From positions 79,833,316 to 79,895,315 of the forward strand of contig NC_087064.1 of the NCBI RefSeq assembly GCF_963678635.1: 62,000 bases of DNA, read 5' to 3'. This DNA is from Symsagittifera roscoffensis. Its lineage: Eukaryota; Xenacoelomorpha; Acoela; Convolutidae. The notes below the pieces were generated by a model. The model ran no database searches, was not told the DNA's origin, and worked only from the letters and a program-made list of their open reading frames with translations. Positions 10,277 to 22,454 of this stretch are shown here, piece by piece; the first letter of the stretch is position 1; each line of letters begins with the position of its first letter. The translations under genes were made by a program, and so were the position numbers.

Positions 10277-11877
10277 TCCATCCGGGGTTTACAGCGTTTT
10301 TACAATTATCCTTCTTTCTGTAATTGAAGGATGGATGATGAACGTTGGTATTTGGCGAACATCATTTTCTTATCCGGTTCCTCTTGAAGAAGATTGTTCC
10401 AGGACGCTGGAATTAGGGATAGGAAATTATTATCTTGTCGTTCGACAACGACTGTGATCCCCAATGAAATTTATCCGATTTCAAAATGGTTTGCTATGTC
10501 AGATTTTTCTGTATTAGTAGAGTACTGTTTTGTGTGCAGCCTCGTCTGGGAATGGCGTGAAAATTGTCTTTGGAAGGGATGCCTTGTAACTCGGATCTGT
10601 ACGTATACTTGAACATCGAGGTGGTCATTGGTCTAGTTCAATGAAGTCCTTTGCTGCGAAGTCAAGTCGTACTCTAAATCCTTTGAGTCGTGATTTTGGA
10701 CGGCATGTCGGTTGTGTTTAGTCATTCTTTTGTTCGAGTGTGATGGGATCGTCTAGTCTTTGGATGTTCGTCTTTGTTGTTGTGTATGATCTATATACTG
10801 CATATTATGATTTACATTTTAAAAATTTTTGTTAATTTGGTTTTTAGTCATGATCTTAGTTAGTTGTTTCGACGAAAGCGTTTTATTTTAGTTCGGTTAT
10901 TTTGATGAGTTACTCACCCTTGAGTACCTCTCATTAAAAATTGAAGTGTGGTCACAAAACGTGGGTGTAGTGCGGTGGGTTAGACCGGCTATAAGCATGC
11001 TCAGGACGTCCTTCTCTGGTGGGTTAGGCCAGGAGTGGGAGTAAAATTTCATGCTGTTTCTATGAAAGGTCCTGTTATGTGATAACATTTTATGTTGGTT
11101 TTTTCTGATCTTTCTTATGTCACTTTGGTGGTGTCCTTTTTTTCAAAAATCAAATTGTTTTTGGTTTGGGTTTGTCTTGCGACTTTTTTGTGTTTTATTA
11201 TTTCTTTCTTAGACTTTATAATAGTCTTCAAAAGGATAAACTATCCAGTTTCAAACTGGGTTAATCCAGTTTGGGTACCGTTGGTTTTCTTTTCTTAGGC
11301 ATGCTGTTATTTTATGATTTGTGGAGTTTAGTAAGCTGCGTTGGTTAGTTTGGTTTAGTATATAATTCCTTTCCAACCGGGTTAGAGAAAAGTTTGAAAC
11401 TTGTTATTGCTTGTTTGAGTTGTTGTTAGTGAAAACTTGAAACATAAAATTATTATTTAAACAATTCTTTGTGGGCGAGCTGTGCGCGTTTGGATAAAGT
11501 TCTTGTGCGAATGAATGAAAATATTGAAAAGGTTAGTACTGCTTTCTCATTTTATGAATTTTTTGCTTAGAAATTGAATTTTACTGCTTTTCGGGAAGTT
11601 TAAAATTTTAAATTTTCATCGTATTGAATTTTACTGCTTCTTGGGGAAATAGTTTATAAATGAAATTACTACATTGGGTATGAGTTTTACTACTTTATTT
11701 AGTGCAAAAGATTTAGGAGTTTTATTATAAATTAACAAGTTTGTATTTTTATTTGTCTTTTTTATGTTTTGTAGATGATTGTGGTGTGAAGACTAAAAGA
11801 ATAAATAAAACTTTGATAGAAAATAGTTAGTTAAATTTTGAATTTATAAATGAAAATTATTTTAATTCATATTTACC
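10277..11877 (-). other. 3' non-coding part of retroelement
   Basis: About 1.6 kb between the 3' LTR and the first plausible ORF. No family was recognised on either strand. An A/G-rich tract suitable as a polypurine tract is not obvious next to the LTR; on the minus strand the LTR is preceded by CCCCGGATGGA. Confidence 0.5.
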
Positions 11878-12204
11878 TTATTCATCTGGGAAAAAGCCAT
11901 GTGAGAAGATATCGTGAATTAAGTCTGATGTTGTTAATAACTTGGCTAGTATGCGTATGACATTTTTAGTTTGTTGTAGTGGCCAAAGCAATTGAAGTGC
12001 GTTGATGATGTTTAGTTCTTCTGTGCCTACTGCGAATTCATGAGGTGTGTTTTGGATTAGGTTGTAAATTTTATGATTATTTTCAGTGTTATGAATAAAT
12101 TCTAGTATGGGTATTTTGATAGGTTGTATGAATTCATGCATGATAATGAAAGGTCTTGATTCTTCATCATTGAAGGTCTTCGTGATGGGACAGAAAATAT
12201 ACAT
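11878..12204 (-). CDS. Accessory ORF of retroelement, unknown function
   Basis: An uninterrupted 108-residue frame from an ATG at 12204. The product looks globular and mostly helical (PFIIMHEFIQPIKIPILEFI, then NIINALQLLWPLQQTKNVI), with no signal peptide or known motif. It lies downstream of the envelope gene, a position where retroelements sometimes carry extra genes. An intact frame amid a decayed element is mild evidence for recent function, though the length could also arise by chance. Confidence 0.4.
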   Translation of the reverse strand: MYIFCPITKTFNDEESRPFIIMHEFIQPIKIPILEFIHNTENNHKIYNLIQNTPHEFAVGTEELNIINALQLLWPLQQTKNVIRILAKLLTTSDLIHDIFSHGFFPDE

Positions 12205-12562
12205 TTGGGCAACTGGAGGTTAGTATTTTTGATGCAATATGTAAAATTAAAAGAATGGTGACGTGTATTTCGAGTTAATAAACTAAAGCGGTGTTGGGGT
12301 TGTCGTGATGGTGTGTGTAAATCAAAATGGTTTTGTATAAAACGATAATATGTGTAAGTGTGCGTTTCTTTAGTGCGTAACATTATATCGTGGGAACAGT
12401 GCAAATCGCGTTCCTGCAGTGAAAGAAAGTGAAAGGTTAGTGAAAATAACTGAAATTTATCATAGAAGCTTCCATATTATTGTATGTCAACTAGTGCTTC
12501 TAAAATTATATGGTCGTGCTTTTTATCAAAAATATTAAGTGTAAATAGGTATGGTGTTTAAA

Positions 12563-12754
12563 TCAAAAAAAAATTTCGGTTAGTTGCGGGTTTGCAAAGC
12601 GGTCTCCGTCTAAAAATTGATCTTGGTTAGGACGGATGTTATTATGATCGTAGTATTCAATTGAGTAACCGTTAGCTCGGAGAGCGGTGAATATTTTTAA
12701 TATTTTTTTATATCCAACGTATGTAAATTGTCGAGGTGTTAATGAGGAGTTCAT
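12563..12754 (-). CDS. Possible accessory ORF, unknown function
   Basis: A 63-residue minus-strand frame with protein-like composition (RQFTYVGYKKILKIFTALRA, then YYDHNNIRPNQDQFLDGDRF). It lies about 360 bp upstream of the 108-residue ORF and could belong to the same gene if frameshifts lie between. No family recognised. Confidence 0.3.
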   Translation of the reverse strand: MNSSLTPRQFTYVGYKKILKIFTALRANGYSIEYYDHNNIRPNQDQFLDGDRFANPQLTEIFF

Positions 12755-13327
12755 TTAGTATATTTTTGTTTCTTTCGTTATTTTCATTAGTATTAGTGAG
12801 TGGTAGTTAAAGGGGGTTAGTATAGTTTTAGTTAGCTGTCCAATGAAGTGTTGGCATTGAAACGTGCTCATCAACAAAATTTCGTGTTTCATTAATAGTG
12901 TTAGAAGTATTTAAGGTATATTGTGGAAATGAGGGTTATCTGAAGGTAACTTTTGTGTTTGTGTGATCTGGGTGGTTGATATATTCTCTGGCTGTTCCGG
13001 GTTTGGTTGTAAATGGATGATTTGGGAGTTTTCGTTTAAAAGTGCGATAAGCTCGGTTAGTGCTGGTAGTTGTTTCGGTGGATGTGGTGTAGGTGTTTGT
13101 GGATTTGATGATGTTACTGTTGATGATAGTTGATGTATCGTAAGAGGGTGGGGGTATGTTAATTGTTGTTGTAGTGTGATAAAATTGTCAAGTTCTTCGG
13201 AAATTTGAATGTTATCTGGGGAGTTATTATGCGATCTGTCGGAATTAAATGGAGAATAGGTTGGGGTTACTTGGGAAGCATAAGAAGGAGTGGAAAGGGA
13301 TGGGAGTGGATGACTGGTTTGGATGGG
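12755..13327 (-). other. No clear gene; low-complexity Ser/Pro-type coding remnants
   Basis: G/T-rich on the plus strand, giving Pro/Ser/Thr-rich fragments on the minus strand. It may be degraded coding sequence of the envelope tail or an accessory gene, but no frame stays open. Confidence 0.3.
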
Positions 13328-13615
13328 TCAAAAAGGGGGTTTTGAAAAAGCTGAAGAGTTGGTTTGGGTATGGGTAGAGGGAGATGGTTCGGAGTCTGCG
13401 ATTTCGTCGGGAGTTTCTACATCGGAGTTGTTAAATTGTGAGATGGTTTGAAAAACTGAAATATCGGAGTTAGTCTCAGAATTCATGCTCGATGGTATAT
13501 TAATCACTGGAGAATCGGATGGCGGGAAAGCAAAAAGTGGGATAATTAGGATTTGAGTTTGGAGATTGGCTGGGTGGGAATTTGAGCGATGGAGAGATCC
13601 AATTTGTCGGCTCAT
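13328..13615 (-). CDS. Disordered Ser/Asn/Pro-rich ORF after envelope
   Basis: A 95-residue frame rich in Ser, Asn, Pro and acidic residues (SDVETPDEIADSEPSPSTHT). It overlaps the end of the envelope cytoplasmic-tail frame by 4 bases. It is probably disordered and may be the frameshifted end of the tail. Confidence 0.3.
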   Translation of the reverse strand: MSRQIGSLHRSNSHPANLQTQILIIPLFAFPPSDSPVINIPSSMNSETNSDISVFQTISQFNNSDVETPDEIADSEPSPSTHTQTNSSAFSKPPF

Positions 13616-16050
13616 CGTTGGCCAAAAAAATGGTTATTTTGAGATTGAAAAGTGGTGGTATGAGGTTGTTCGATAATTTGTTCATATGTATTACCATTTT
13701 GTGAATGATGTGTCATTATGTGTTGAATGGGACTTTGTGTTGTATTTGGTCTGAAATTTGGATTATTTGTGATTGCTAAGTTTCGAAAATTTCGGGGAAC
13801 TAATGATAATGGATGGTTTTGTACTACATTATTATGTTCTTCGTCATATGTGTTTGGTCTTGTAGATGTGTTTGTATTATATTCTTTTGTTTGTGCATCT
13901 AAAAGTATTTTTTTGATTGATGATGAGAAAATTCTAAAAATCCTGCAAAAAATATACGTGCTACACTTGCTTGATGGTTTACTTGTGTGTGTATAGCGCA
14001 TGTGTTATAGATTCCTTTTAATAGTGAGAAAAGAAATTCTATAAAATTAAACATAGCGTGTAAGATAGTTAATCTTTCCAAGATGTAATAGGGCCATCCT
14101 AGAAAGTCGAGAACTTCATTTTCTTAGGTTACAAAACTGGAAATATTTACGGGTGAAATATCTTGTGGTCTGTATTTTCACCGTTTAAATATATATAATC
14201 TTTAATATCCATTTGATGTTGTATATCAGATTTAGAATATATTACAATTGATTGTATATCAATATTTGGGTTACGAGCAATAGCTCGGATACTTTCTGGT
14301 GAAAACTTTTTTAGTGGTTGCATTAATGTAGGATACGGTGTAAGTAAGTAGTTTTATCTTCGTCAGGGTTCAATTGTACGACATTGTGGCTATTTTCTGA
14401 TCCACATGGGACTGCGGTATGCCAAAAATATGTTCGTCTTGAAAGTGTATCGACAAAATGTACTTGATTTTTGTAGAATATGGGGATTCTTTTATAACAA
14501 CGTTTATCTTCAAAAACATATAATGGTGATACTTTTTTGGTGCAAGTATAAAACCATAAAATGTTTCCTTCGTAATCAAGAAAATTTGATCTATTTCCTG
14601 ATAATAAATATCCTGCGTAGGGTATTTTTAATACTGCTAATGCGAGTGATTGTAAGATTTGTGTTCTTTCTAATTCGCATAGTTGATGAAGTGTTTCTAA
14701 TTCAGAAAGTGACATTTCTTGGAAAATTTTACTAATTGTGTAGGCTAATTTCATATCTAAGTGAATATCATAATGTATATAACCAAAGTAGGTGCTATTC
14801 ATTAGGGATAATTCTTGTAAACGTGTGCTTTTATTATCGTATGGTTTTAGCTTTCCACCAGGGTTACCTGTGCCTTTATAAAAGTTCACTGGGACGTATG
14901 ATGTGCCTTCGTTAATAGGGTGACTTGTTGCGTAAGGATCAAATTTTATTTTTCCAGTGGTCTTGTCGAAACTTTTTTCGTATTCGACAAGTATTTCAGA
15001 GTATTGTGTTTTATAAATTGGATTGCGATATTTACATGCAAGTTCTGTTTCGTGATAGATTTGAAAACGTGTCAATTTATGTTCTATATCATGAATGTTT
15101 TTAAAATCATTGCTTTGTTTGTGAGACGGGTTCACTTGTTCGTATGGAATTGATTCAATAAAATAATTTTCATGTAATTTTATCATTCGAGCGTGCATTT
15201 TTGCTACTATAGTTGTGCATGTATCTTTGGGAAACGAAACAATTGTTGCTTGGGTTCTTGTTGTAGGGTCACAGTAACCTTGACCGTTTTTGCAAGGCAA
15301 TCTAATTCCTTGATAGATCGTGTTGTTATCAGTTAAACCTCGTGTGAGTTGTACTTTTTCGAGTTGTATTTTCCAAACGAAAAACATTATTTCTTGATAT
15401 GCTTTACTTTTTGTGTCTGCTTTGCAGTTTGAGGGGTCATTTATTCCAATGTGTGGTATCCAGTGTTTATCGTGTATGTAATAAGTTAATCTTCCGTGTG
15501 CGCCATTATATGGGTATTTGTTGTCTAATTGAATAGGTCCTTGATATCGTTCAAGTTCTGCTTGATGTACAGAATCAGCAAAGACTTGAAAATTTGTTAT
15601 TTTTCTGTCTGTGTTTTTATTTCTTATTAGATTTAGTCTGAGTAATTCGTTTTTACAATCGTCAGGGTTGAGATGTAAAAGTCGTTCTATGTTACTCTGG
15701 TAAAATGATTCGTGATCAATTCGGTTTTTATTTCCTTTGGAGACTTGTGAACAATGTACTTTCTTTTCGGAAAATGTTGCTCTAAACTTATATCATGTGA
15801 CTGTTGTTGCTCGGGCTTTTGAATACAATGTTGCTATTACAGTTTTTGTTTCTATAGCTTGTGGTTCTGTTTCGCACTGTGATACTTGATTTATTGCATA
15901 CTTGTGTAGTACTTTTTGTTCGTTTTCTTCACAATTATAGTGTGTTACTAATAAATCCTGAGGTCCTGTGCGAGGAGATGGATTTGTGTTTTGGTCCGAA
16001 AATATTAGAAAAAGGATGTGTTGAAATGTTAATGTTTTTAGAATATACAT
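13612..16050 (-). pseudogene. env: Envelope glycoprotein, chuvirus-like (broken)
   Basis: From 16050 the minus strand encodes a hydrophobic leader (LTFQHILFLIF), then THYNCEENE and QVSQCE, then after stops near 15790 a long ectodomain open from 15387 to 14323. The ectodomain contains CYKRIPIFYKNQVHFVDTLS and an AVPCGSE motif. A hydrophobic segment (FNFIEFLFSLLKGIY, about 14050) and a polar tail follow. The early Cys pair and the C-x-x-x-P-x-x-Y...FVD...PC pattern resemble glycoproteins of Chuviridae (Monjiviricetes), which arthropod LTR elements are known to have captured. That assignment is from memory of the pattern, not a search. It would mediate membrane fusion. Several stops mean no full product is made. 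Confidence 0.6.
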
Positions 16051-18336
16051 GTGTATGATAATCCGGAGTATGGGTTATAAAATGTTATGTATCCAATTGT
16101 GTTTTTTGTATATCTATCGTGTTTACATATTACTTCAGTTGTTATAAATGGTGGTGGTAGCGGTTGAGCTGTTATATTTGGTGGATTTAATGGATAGGGG
16201 TGTTGAACAATATTGTTAAGTCTGACTGTGATTTCAAATTTTAATTCGAGACTGTTTTGTTGAAGTATTTGAATATTATGTTCTCGGATATCGTCGTGGA
16301 TATCTTGTCTATATTGTAGTCTATTAAGTGCCCAACTATGGAGTCGGTTACTTTCTTGATGTTCTCCAAATAGTGGGGGAGGTGCTACGAAAGTGTTCCA
16401 ATCTAATCGTAAAGGGATATTTGACGATGATTGTTCACGATATCTAGCGTCGAGGTTGTTTGTGAAATTTTAAGGGAAAAGTGTCGGTGAGATTTGGCTT
16501 AGAGATGGTGTTGACAGGAGTGATAGTGTTTCTGGTTATTATGATAGCGTTGTATCAGAAAAACTATCTATTGGTTCATTTACTATGTTCGGTTTACCTT
16601 GTGTACATGAGTGTGTTGTCCAATATGGTAGTCTCTCAGAGGTATCGGGGGGATTAAAAGGGTTTTCTCGGATTTGTTGTGATGTGGGAATTGAACCTAG
16701 GTAGCCTGAGGGTATATTTGAGGTGTACTACTTGAAATTTCTGAAGTAGTTGGTGTTGGTGATTGGGGTATATCAAAATGAACTCTGGGGGTTTGAAAAT
16801 TTCTATTTCTTCGCGGATGTATAATTTGTCTATATACTTCAACTGTATTTTCATTTTGACTTATATGTCTTAAACTTAAATATGTCTTAATATGTCTCAA
16901 ATTTATATGTCTTAAATTTAAATTTTGTGGTAACGTGGGGTACAAATTATATGCTGGTTCACTTAGGGATGCTTGTCGCTGAACCGGTTCTAGGGGTTTG
17001 GATAAGCGGGCGTGTCGTTCTTCGAAAGTGTACGGGTTATCTTGAAAAGAAATTCGCGTGGATGTTTGGGGGTTTTGGGTAGTTGTAGGTATGATTGGGT
17101 TTGCTTGGGAAGATGTCGGTGAAGACTGTTTTGGTGGTGGTTGGTTAGCAATTTTGGAAATGTGTCCGATTACTCTGTTTCTTAGTGGGAAGATTTATGT
17201 TTACTGTAATATTCTTCGATGAAAAGAGTTGAAAGGATTGTTGCTAAGGCGAATGTGACTATTGCCTTTTTTACACGTTTGCACATTGTCATAATTAAGG
17301 ATGATAAAAATGTGATGAAAACTACGATTAGTAAAAAAAATATCTCTTCCACTAAAAATTGTTCGTATCATTTAAATAGACTTTGAAATATCGTACCTGT
17401 GAATGTGGTCAATGATTTGGGAAAATTGAAGATATATTTCAATTAGGGAGTAGAAAATTAAAAAAAAGATTCCAAAAAATTATTAAAAGGATTATTAGGG
17501 CTTCAAAAGTTTCAATAAAAAATATTAGCACAAGTTTAAATAGAATGAAAAATTGTATGAAAAGGTGTATGATTATATTCTTTAAATTATCGACTGTTAA
17601 AGAGAGAAGCATTTAAGAAATGATTCGTTCGTCGAAATTTTTTTGAACTTCTGGGGCGAAATTCGAGTGTGGTTGGATTATTTATTGGTTTTTTGACAAG
17701 TGGGTTGAGTTTTGTTGGAGGCTAATATTATGGTGCTCGGGAGGTCTTCTTTGCTTTGTTTTTATTTGTTGGGTAATCTGGGGAATTTTTGAAATATTTG
17801 TACTTTAGGCTAAATGATTACTGTCCTTTCCTAGTAGGTTTGTGTTAGAGATATTGAAGGTGACGGATTTGAGTGAATCCTATTGGCTGAATTTGAACTA
17901 GAATTGTTGCGCATGTTTCAGCATGTTATCTTGAAAATATGAAAATTAAAAATGGTTGAAAGTTAAAAGAGGTGTACAAATATTGACTTTAAAATTAAAG
18001 TTGTTTATGAAATTCAACTTTCTTCAATATTTTAGATTGTGGGTTGAATGTTTTGTAATTTTTACGTGGTTGATTTCTATTTCGTAATTATTCTCTGTGT
18101 TCTGATTTTTCTATTTGTTCTTGTGGAAAGATATTTTCTAACATTTTCCTGTTTTTTCTTTCTTTTTGAGGTATTTGTGTGTCTGGTGTTTTTCTATTTT
18201 TATGAGTTGTGTTTTGTTTTTGTTTTTGTTTATGATGAATGTCGTCATGTAAATTTGTTTCTTGTTCTGTATGTAAATTGTTTTGAATAACTTTTAAATC
18301 TGTAAGAGAATATAATTGAGTTAACTCGCGTAATGC
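16051..18336 (-). other. Pol-env linker, Pro/Thr/Asn-rich coding remnants
   Basis: Short minus-strand frames rich in Pro, Thr, Ser and His (for example 16654-16945) and no recognisable domain. Stops are frequent. From 17.3 to 18.3 kb the strand is T-rich and unreadable. Part may be the envelope N-terminal region or a lost accessory gene. Confidence 0.35.
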
Positions 18337-19420
18337 TTATTCTTTCGGGTAGTAAGGTAATAAATTGTTACGATGTTGAAAAATTTTTTTTTTAGTTAAA
18401 TCTGTGAGTTTGTATGTTACTTCAGTGGGTTTGGCATTTAATTGGTATGGTCCTTTTCGAAGTGGTTGTAATTTTTTGGAGATTCCTTTTTCTGTATTAA
18501 AATTAGGTATTAGGACAAATGTTCCAATTTTTAAATCTGTGGCTTGCATAAAACGTGAATTGTTTTGGCTGTTAATGTTTTTCCTTTGTAACAATTTCTT
18601 TGTTACTTTTTGGTAGATTTCATTGTGCTTTTTATCTCTATTTGAAATTCATTCGGTATGTGTGCCGGAGGCTAATTGGAGAATTTGCGGGTGATGCAAA
18701 TGATCTTCATCATGTGTGTGTGTAATGGTCGATTATAGCATATTGAATCTTTATTTGGTTTGCAATGATCTTGTGGGTTTTGGTGAGCATTTGCTGTGAA
18801 CATAATTAGTTTTCTTGGCTTTTGATTAAAAACCATTTCAAGTTGCCGTTGTTTGTGAATTGTATGATAAGGGATATAATTTTACATCTGCTGACCATTC
18901 TGTGTATCGTGTATCATTTCCATTAATAATACATCTAAGATATTGCTGTAATGATCGGTTCATACCTTCGACTAAACCGTTTGTCCAAGGTGCATGAGAT
19001 GTATGTGGTTTATGTTTAATGTTACATAAGTGGCATAGTGGTAATCCGAATTTAGCTATCCAGTGTTCGTAAAATGTTGTGTAAGCATAATAAGCATTAC
19101 AATGTGGTACTGGGTTGAGTGCTACATAGTGCGTGAATGCATCAACAATGACCATAATATACGAATTTCCTTCAGAGGATGGTGAAATTGGTCCTTTTCT
19201 GTCGAATAAAATTCTATGGTTGAAATATAAACTTTGTCCTTTAAAATCTTGTTTCTGTTCTATTTGTTTTTGATTTGGATAAAGTTTGTTCAATTGACAT
19301 ATTAAACAATCATTGCATAATACGTTTTTCCAAATTGAGGCATTTGGAAAATAAAAATTTTGTGTGAAGTTCGAATATGTCTTTTCTGATCCTGAATGTC
19401 CTTTTTGTATTTTGTGAATG
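18337..19420 (-). pseudogene. Integrase, broken, second catalytic Asp deleted
   Basis: Reading downward: a zinc-binding segment with HKIQKGHSG (about 19405) and CNDCLICQ (about 19310); the core from 19293 with FDRKGP holding the first acidic residue and VDAFTHYVAL; a region ending IAKFGLP that runs directly into LCHLCNIKHKP; and GLVEGMNRSLQ with the catalytic Glu. A GPY/F module lies at 18337-18594 (RKGPYQLNAKPTEVTYKLTD). The stretch that should hold the second Asp is missing without a frameshift, an in-frame loss estimated at about 15 residues. Stops separate the core from the GPY/F part. It would have inserted element cDNA into host DNA. Confidence 0.85.
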
Positions 19421-19897
19421 GGAGATGTTAAATGCTATCAGTATCATACTTAAGGGGAGACAGGGAACTTTAGAAACATCTAATTGATATTCTAAAAGAT
19501 CTGTATTTTCATTGATTGTTGTGTTATTAAATTTTCGGAAATATCGGAGGAGTGTTTTGTTTCCTAAAATTGTGGTATCAGCTTTTGATGGTTTTGTTTT
19601 ATATTTGTGCCATGATTTGAGTTGTCTAATTACTGGGTCAAAATTTTAGTATTGTTTTAAAAGTTCAAGTGTAAGTTTTTCTGTTGGTGGGAGAAAAATA
19701 TTATCAATTTCTAGTTTTGATAGGGGAATTGTGTCAAGTGGGTCATGGAGGTTAAAAACTTGATTTATTGTGTATTTTGAATCATTTGTTTGTGGTCCTG
19801 ATAAATATTTAGTTAAATTTTTTTTTTCATTTAACGGAAAAAAGTCTTTTTTATACGAGTGGTGTTTTATTCGTTTTTGTTGGGTGTTATTTTTTAT
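19421..19897 (-). pseudogene. Pol region between RNase H and integrase, decayed
   Basis: Continues the pol polyprotein but with stops in every frame. No motif can be assigned. Confidence 0.4.
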
Positions 19898-20509
19898 TCA
19901 TTGTGAGTATGGAATTGGTTTAAAGGTAGATGTACCTAATAAATCAACTTCATAGTGATTATTTTGGCAATCTAGGTAGAGTGGAAAATGTTGTAGATTG
20001 TTCATTTGTGATTGATCAATGTCAGTTTTTACTGCGTATTTGCATTCTAATCGGGGTGATGTTTCATCTTTTGCGAGATAGAATTTGAAATTTTTTGGTA
20101 TTTCAACAGTAGTTTTTCGTGTAAGTAGTTCAGGTGGCGTACTTCTACTTAATGTATCTGGTAATGCAAGGTTTTTTCCTGCTGTCCAAACTATATGTAA
20201 GTTTGGGAATTTCATTAAAAGTAATTGAAATCTATAAACTCTATGATTAGGATTTGATTTTTGTGTGGAAAGAAATTTAATTGGTTTATGATCTGTAAAT
20301 AAAACTGTTGGGTGTTTTGATCCAAGTATCAGAAATTCGTATTCTGTAAGTGTGTATATTATAGCTGTACATTCTCTCATTAGAGTAGAGAGTCGTAGCT
20401 CGGCTTGTGTGAATAATCGTGAATATGCTGATATAAGATTCATCTTACTTGTTTCACTATGTGATTGTAATAATGTTGCGCTGATGCCAAAATTTGAAGC
20501 ATCGCACAT
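19898..20509 (-). pseudogene. RNase H domain of pol
   Basis: An open frame of 203 residues. MCDASNFGISATLLQS carries the first catalytic Asp, RECTAI the Glu, LFTDHKPI the second Asp, and ALPDTLSRS the final Asp, the standard Ty3/gypsy order. A stop just upstream (codon before AMCDAS) separates it from RT. It degrades the RNA strand of the RNA:DNA hybrid during element replication. Confidence 0.9.
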
Positions 20510-21580
20510 TGCTTAGAATGGTTGGTTTGGATCTGGAATTGTGTTTGAAATTTGTTCTGTCAAAAGTTTTTTAATTTCTTCAAATCGTGTTTGATGTTCA
20601 GTGGTCCATTCAAAATTATTTTGTTGTCTGAGGATGTTATATGAAGGTCTTAATTATAATTGCATTTTGTAAACATATTTACTTGAAAAATTCAACATTC
20701 CAAAAAATTCTTGGATTTTCTTTTTATTTGTAGGTGGTTGAAGTTTTTTAATTGCATCAATGTGTGATTTTAATGGAGTGATAGAATTTCGTTCAATATT
20801 ATGTCCTAAAAATTTAAAGCGTGTTAAGCAGAAATTTGATTTATCTGAAGCCGCTTTCAGATTTTTGTTCTGAAGTATTTTATGATACTGTTCCAAAACT
20901 GTAAACATTTCGTCTTTAGTTTGTGATTGCATGAAAACATCATCTAAATATGTGATTGCATTTTTCTTGAGTATTAGTGGTCTAACAATTTTACTCATGA
21001 AAGCTGAAAAAGCTGCTGGTCCTATGGATATTCCATAGAAGAATCGATTCGTATTGTTGATTGCCAATAACAAATTGTGTTAATCGTCGTGATTTTTCAT
21101 CTAGTGGCATTTGATTGTAAGCACTATTCATGTCTGCGGTTGTGAAGTACTTACCATTTATCTTTGTTAAGATAACTTGTATTGGTGCAATGGGCCAATT
21201 TCATTTTGATTCGTCAATTAGTGAATTGAGGTATCTAGCGTCTAAAACTATTTTTAGTGATTTACCTTTTCCTAGAATGATAACAAAGTTGATGACGGTA
21301 TTACCTTTTTGGTTGTTCTTCTTTATTTCCTGGTGATATAATTTCGTATTGTTCTAAAATATCAACTAATCTATTTACCTTGTCGTGTAAGTGAATCGGT
21401 ACTTTACTTGCTCTTTAATTTTTGAAAACTGCGTCAGGTTTTAATGGAAGGTGTAGTGATGAACTTAACTTTCCAACGTCAAATTTTGATGTTGCGTAGA
21501 CTGTTGAAGATTTTATCAGTTGTTTAGCTAATTTGCCAAATTCTTTTTGCGTTATTTGTGAATGTTGAAAATTAAACATT
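20510..21580 (-). pseudogene. Reverse transcriptase of pol (broken)
   Basis: The best preserved frame, 20654-21073, holds GISIGPAAFSAFM and the catalytic YLDDV box (20939-20950), then KFLGHNIE and FFGMLNFSSKYV, the classic connection to the thumb. Upstream fingers and palm sequence to about 21580 is present but interrupted. A stop follows YKMQL at 20654. Clear Ty3/gypsy RT type by motif layout. Confidence 0.9.
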
Positions 21581-21581
21581 G

Positions 21582-22454
21582 TTAAAAATTTTGTCGTTCT
21601 TTTGTATAATTTGTTATTTTAAATGTTGGTTTAAAATATTTTGTGTTTGTGAAGTAATCTGTGTTTCTTTTCTCATTACCTATTATATTATTTATGGATA
21701 TTTCCTCGTCAAGAATTGTTGATTGGCAAACATCTAATAGTTGTAATATATTATTTACTCGATATGCTACTTCATTTATAGGTGAAGTTGTAGCATTTGT
21801 TTCACAATATCCTAATAGTGCTAAGGGTAATGTCATTTGATATGGTGTGTTATTATACACGTGTAGTGAAATAATATTGGAATTTGTGTTTTTCAAATAT
21901 TTTGTGGATGAGATTTTAATTTTGAAAAATTTGTGAATGGGTTTAAATTCGAAATCTGACATGAAAAGTTGTTGTTTGTTTTGACTTTTGTCATACTGAT
22001 GAATTTATTTTATTGAAAAATTATATACGTTTCCTGATAGTGGTTTCAGATGTTTCTGTTCTTGATTATAAATGGTGTAAAATTTTGATAAAAAAGGTGG
22101 TTGTTTGATTAATCTTCGAAAGAATGTTAAGGCTGTGTTTTTTGTTTTTGTATATTTATCTTTGATATGGATTTTACTATTTAAGATGTTTATTGTTGGT
22201 ATATATTTAGTTATAAACGGTATGCCAATGATATTGTGTTTAACATCAGTAATATGAAATGTTTGTTTGAATGGCTTGTTCAAAATCTTGTTTTGTTCCA
22301 TTGTTCTTGTGGGAACAAGGAATAGTTGAATTTTTCCATAATTCACTAATGTTGACCCTTGTGCTGTTGCTAGTTTACTAGATGATTCAAGAGGTGTTAA
22401 ATTCGGATGCAGTGTTTTGATTTCATTCTATGTGGGAATGTTAATGATATTTGA
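21582..22454 (-). pseudogene. Protease C-terminal part and protease-RT linker
   Basis: 22005-22346 contains HNIIGIPFITKYIPTINIL, typical of the second half of a retropepsin (the I-I-G loop). 21582-21962 is an open linker of 126 residues without a known motif (ISLHVYNNTPYQMTLPLALL). Stops lie after the protease active site and between these frames. Confidence 0.65.

Noticed and set aside
10960-11045. GC-richer stretch that looked tRNA-like
   Set aside because: No cloverleaf with T-arm GTTCRA and acceptor pairing could be formed.
14406-15153. Plus-strand ORFs of 109 and 77 residues, Phe/Val/Tyr-rich
   Set aside because: Antisense of the envelope frame; composition is typical of reversed AT-rich coding sequence.
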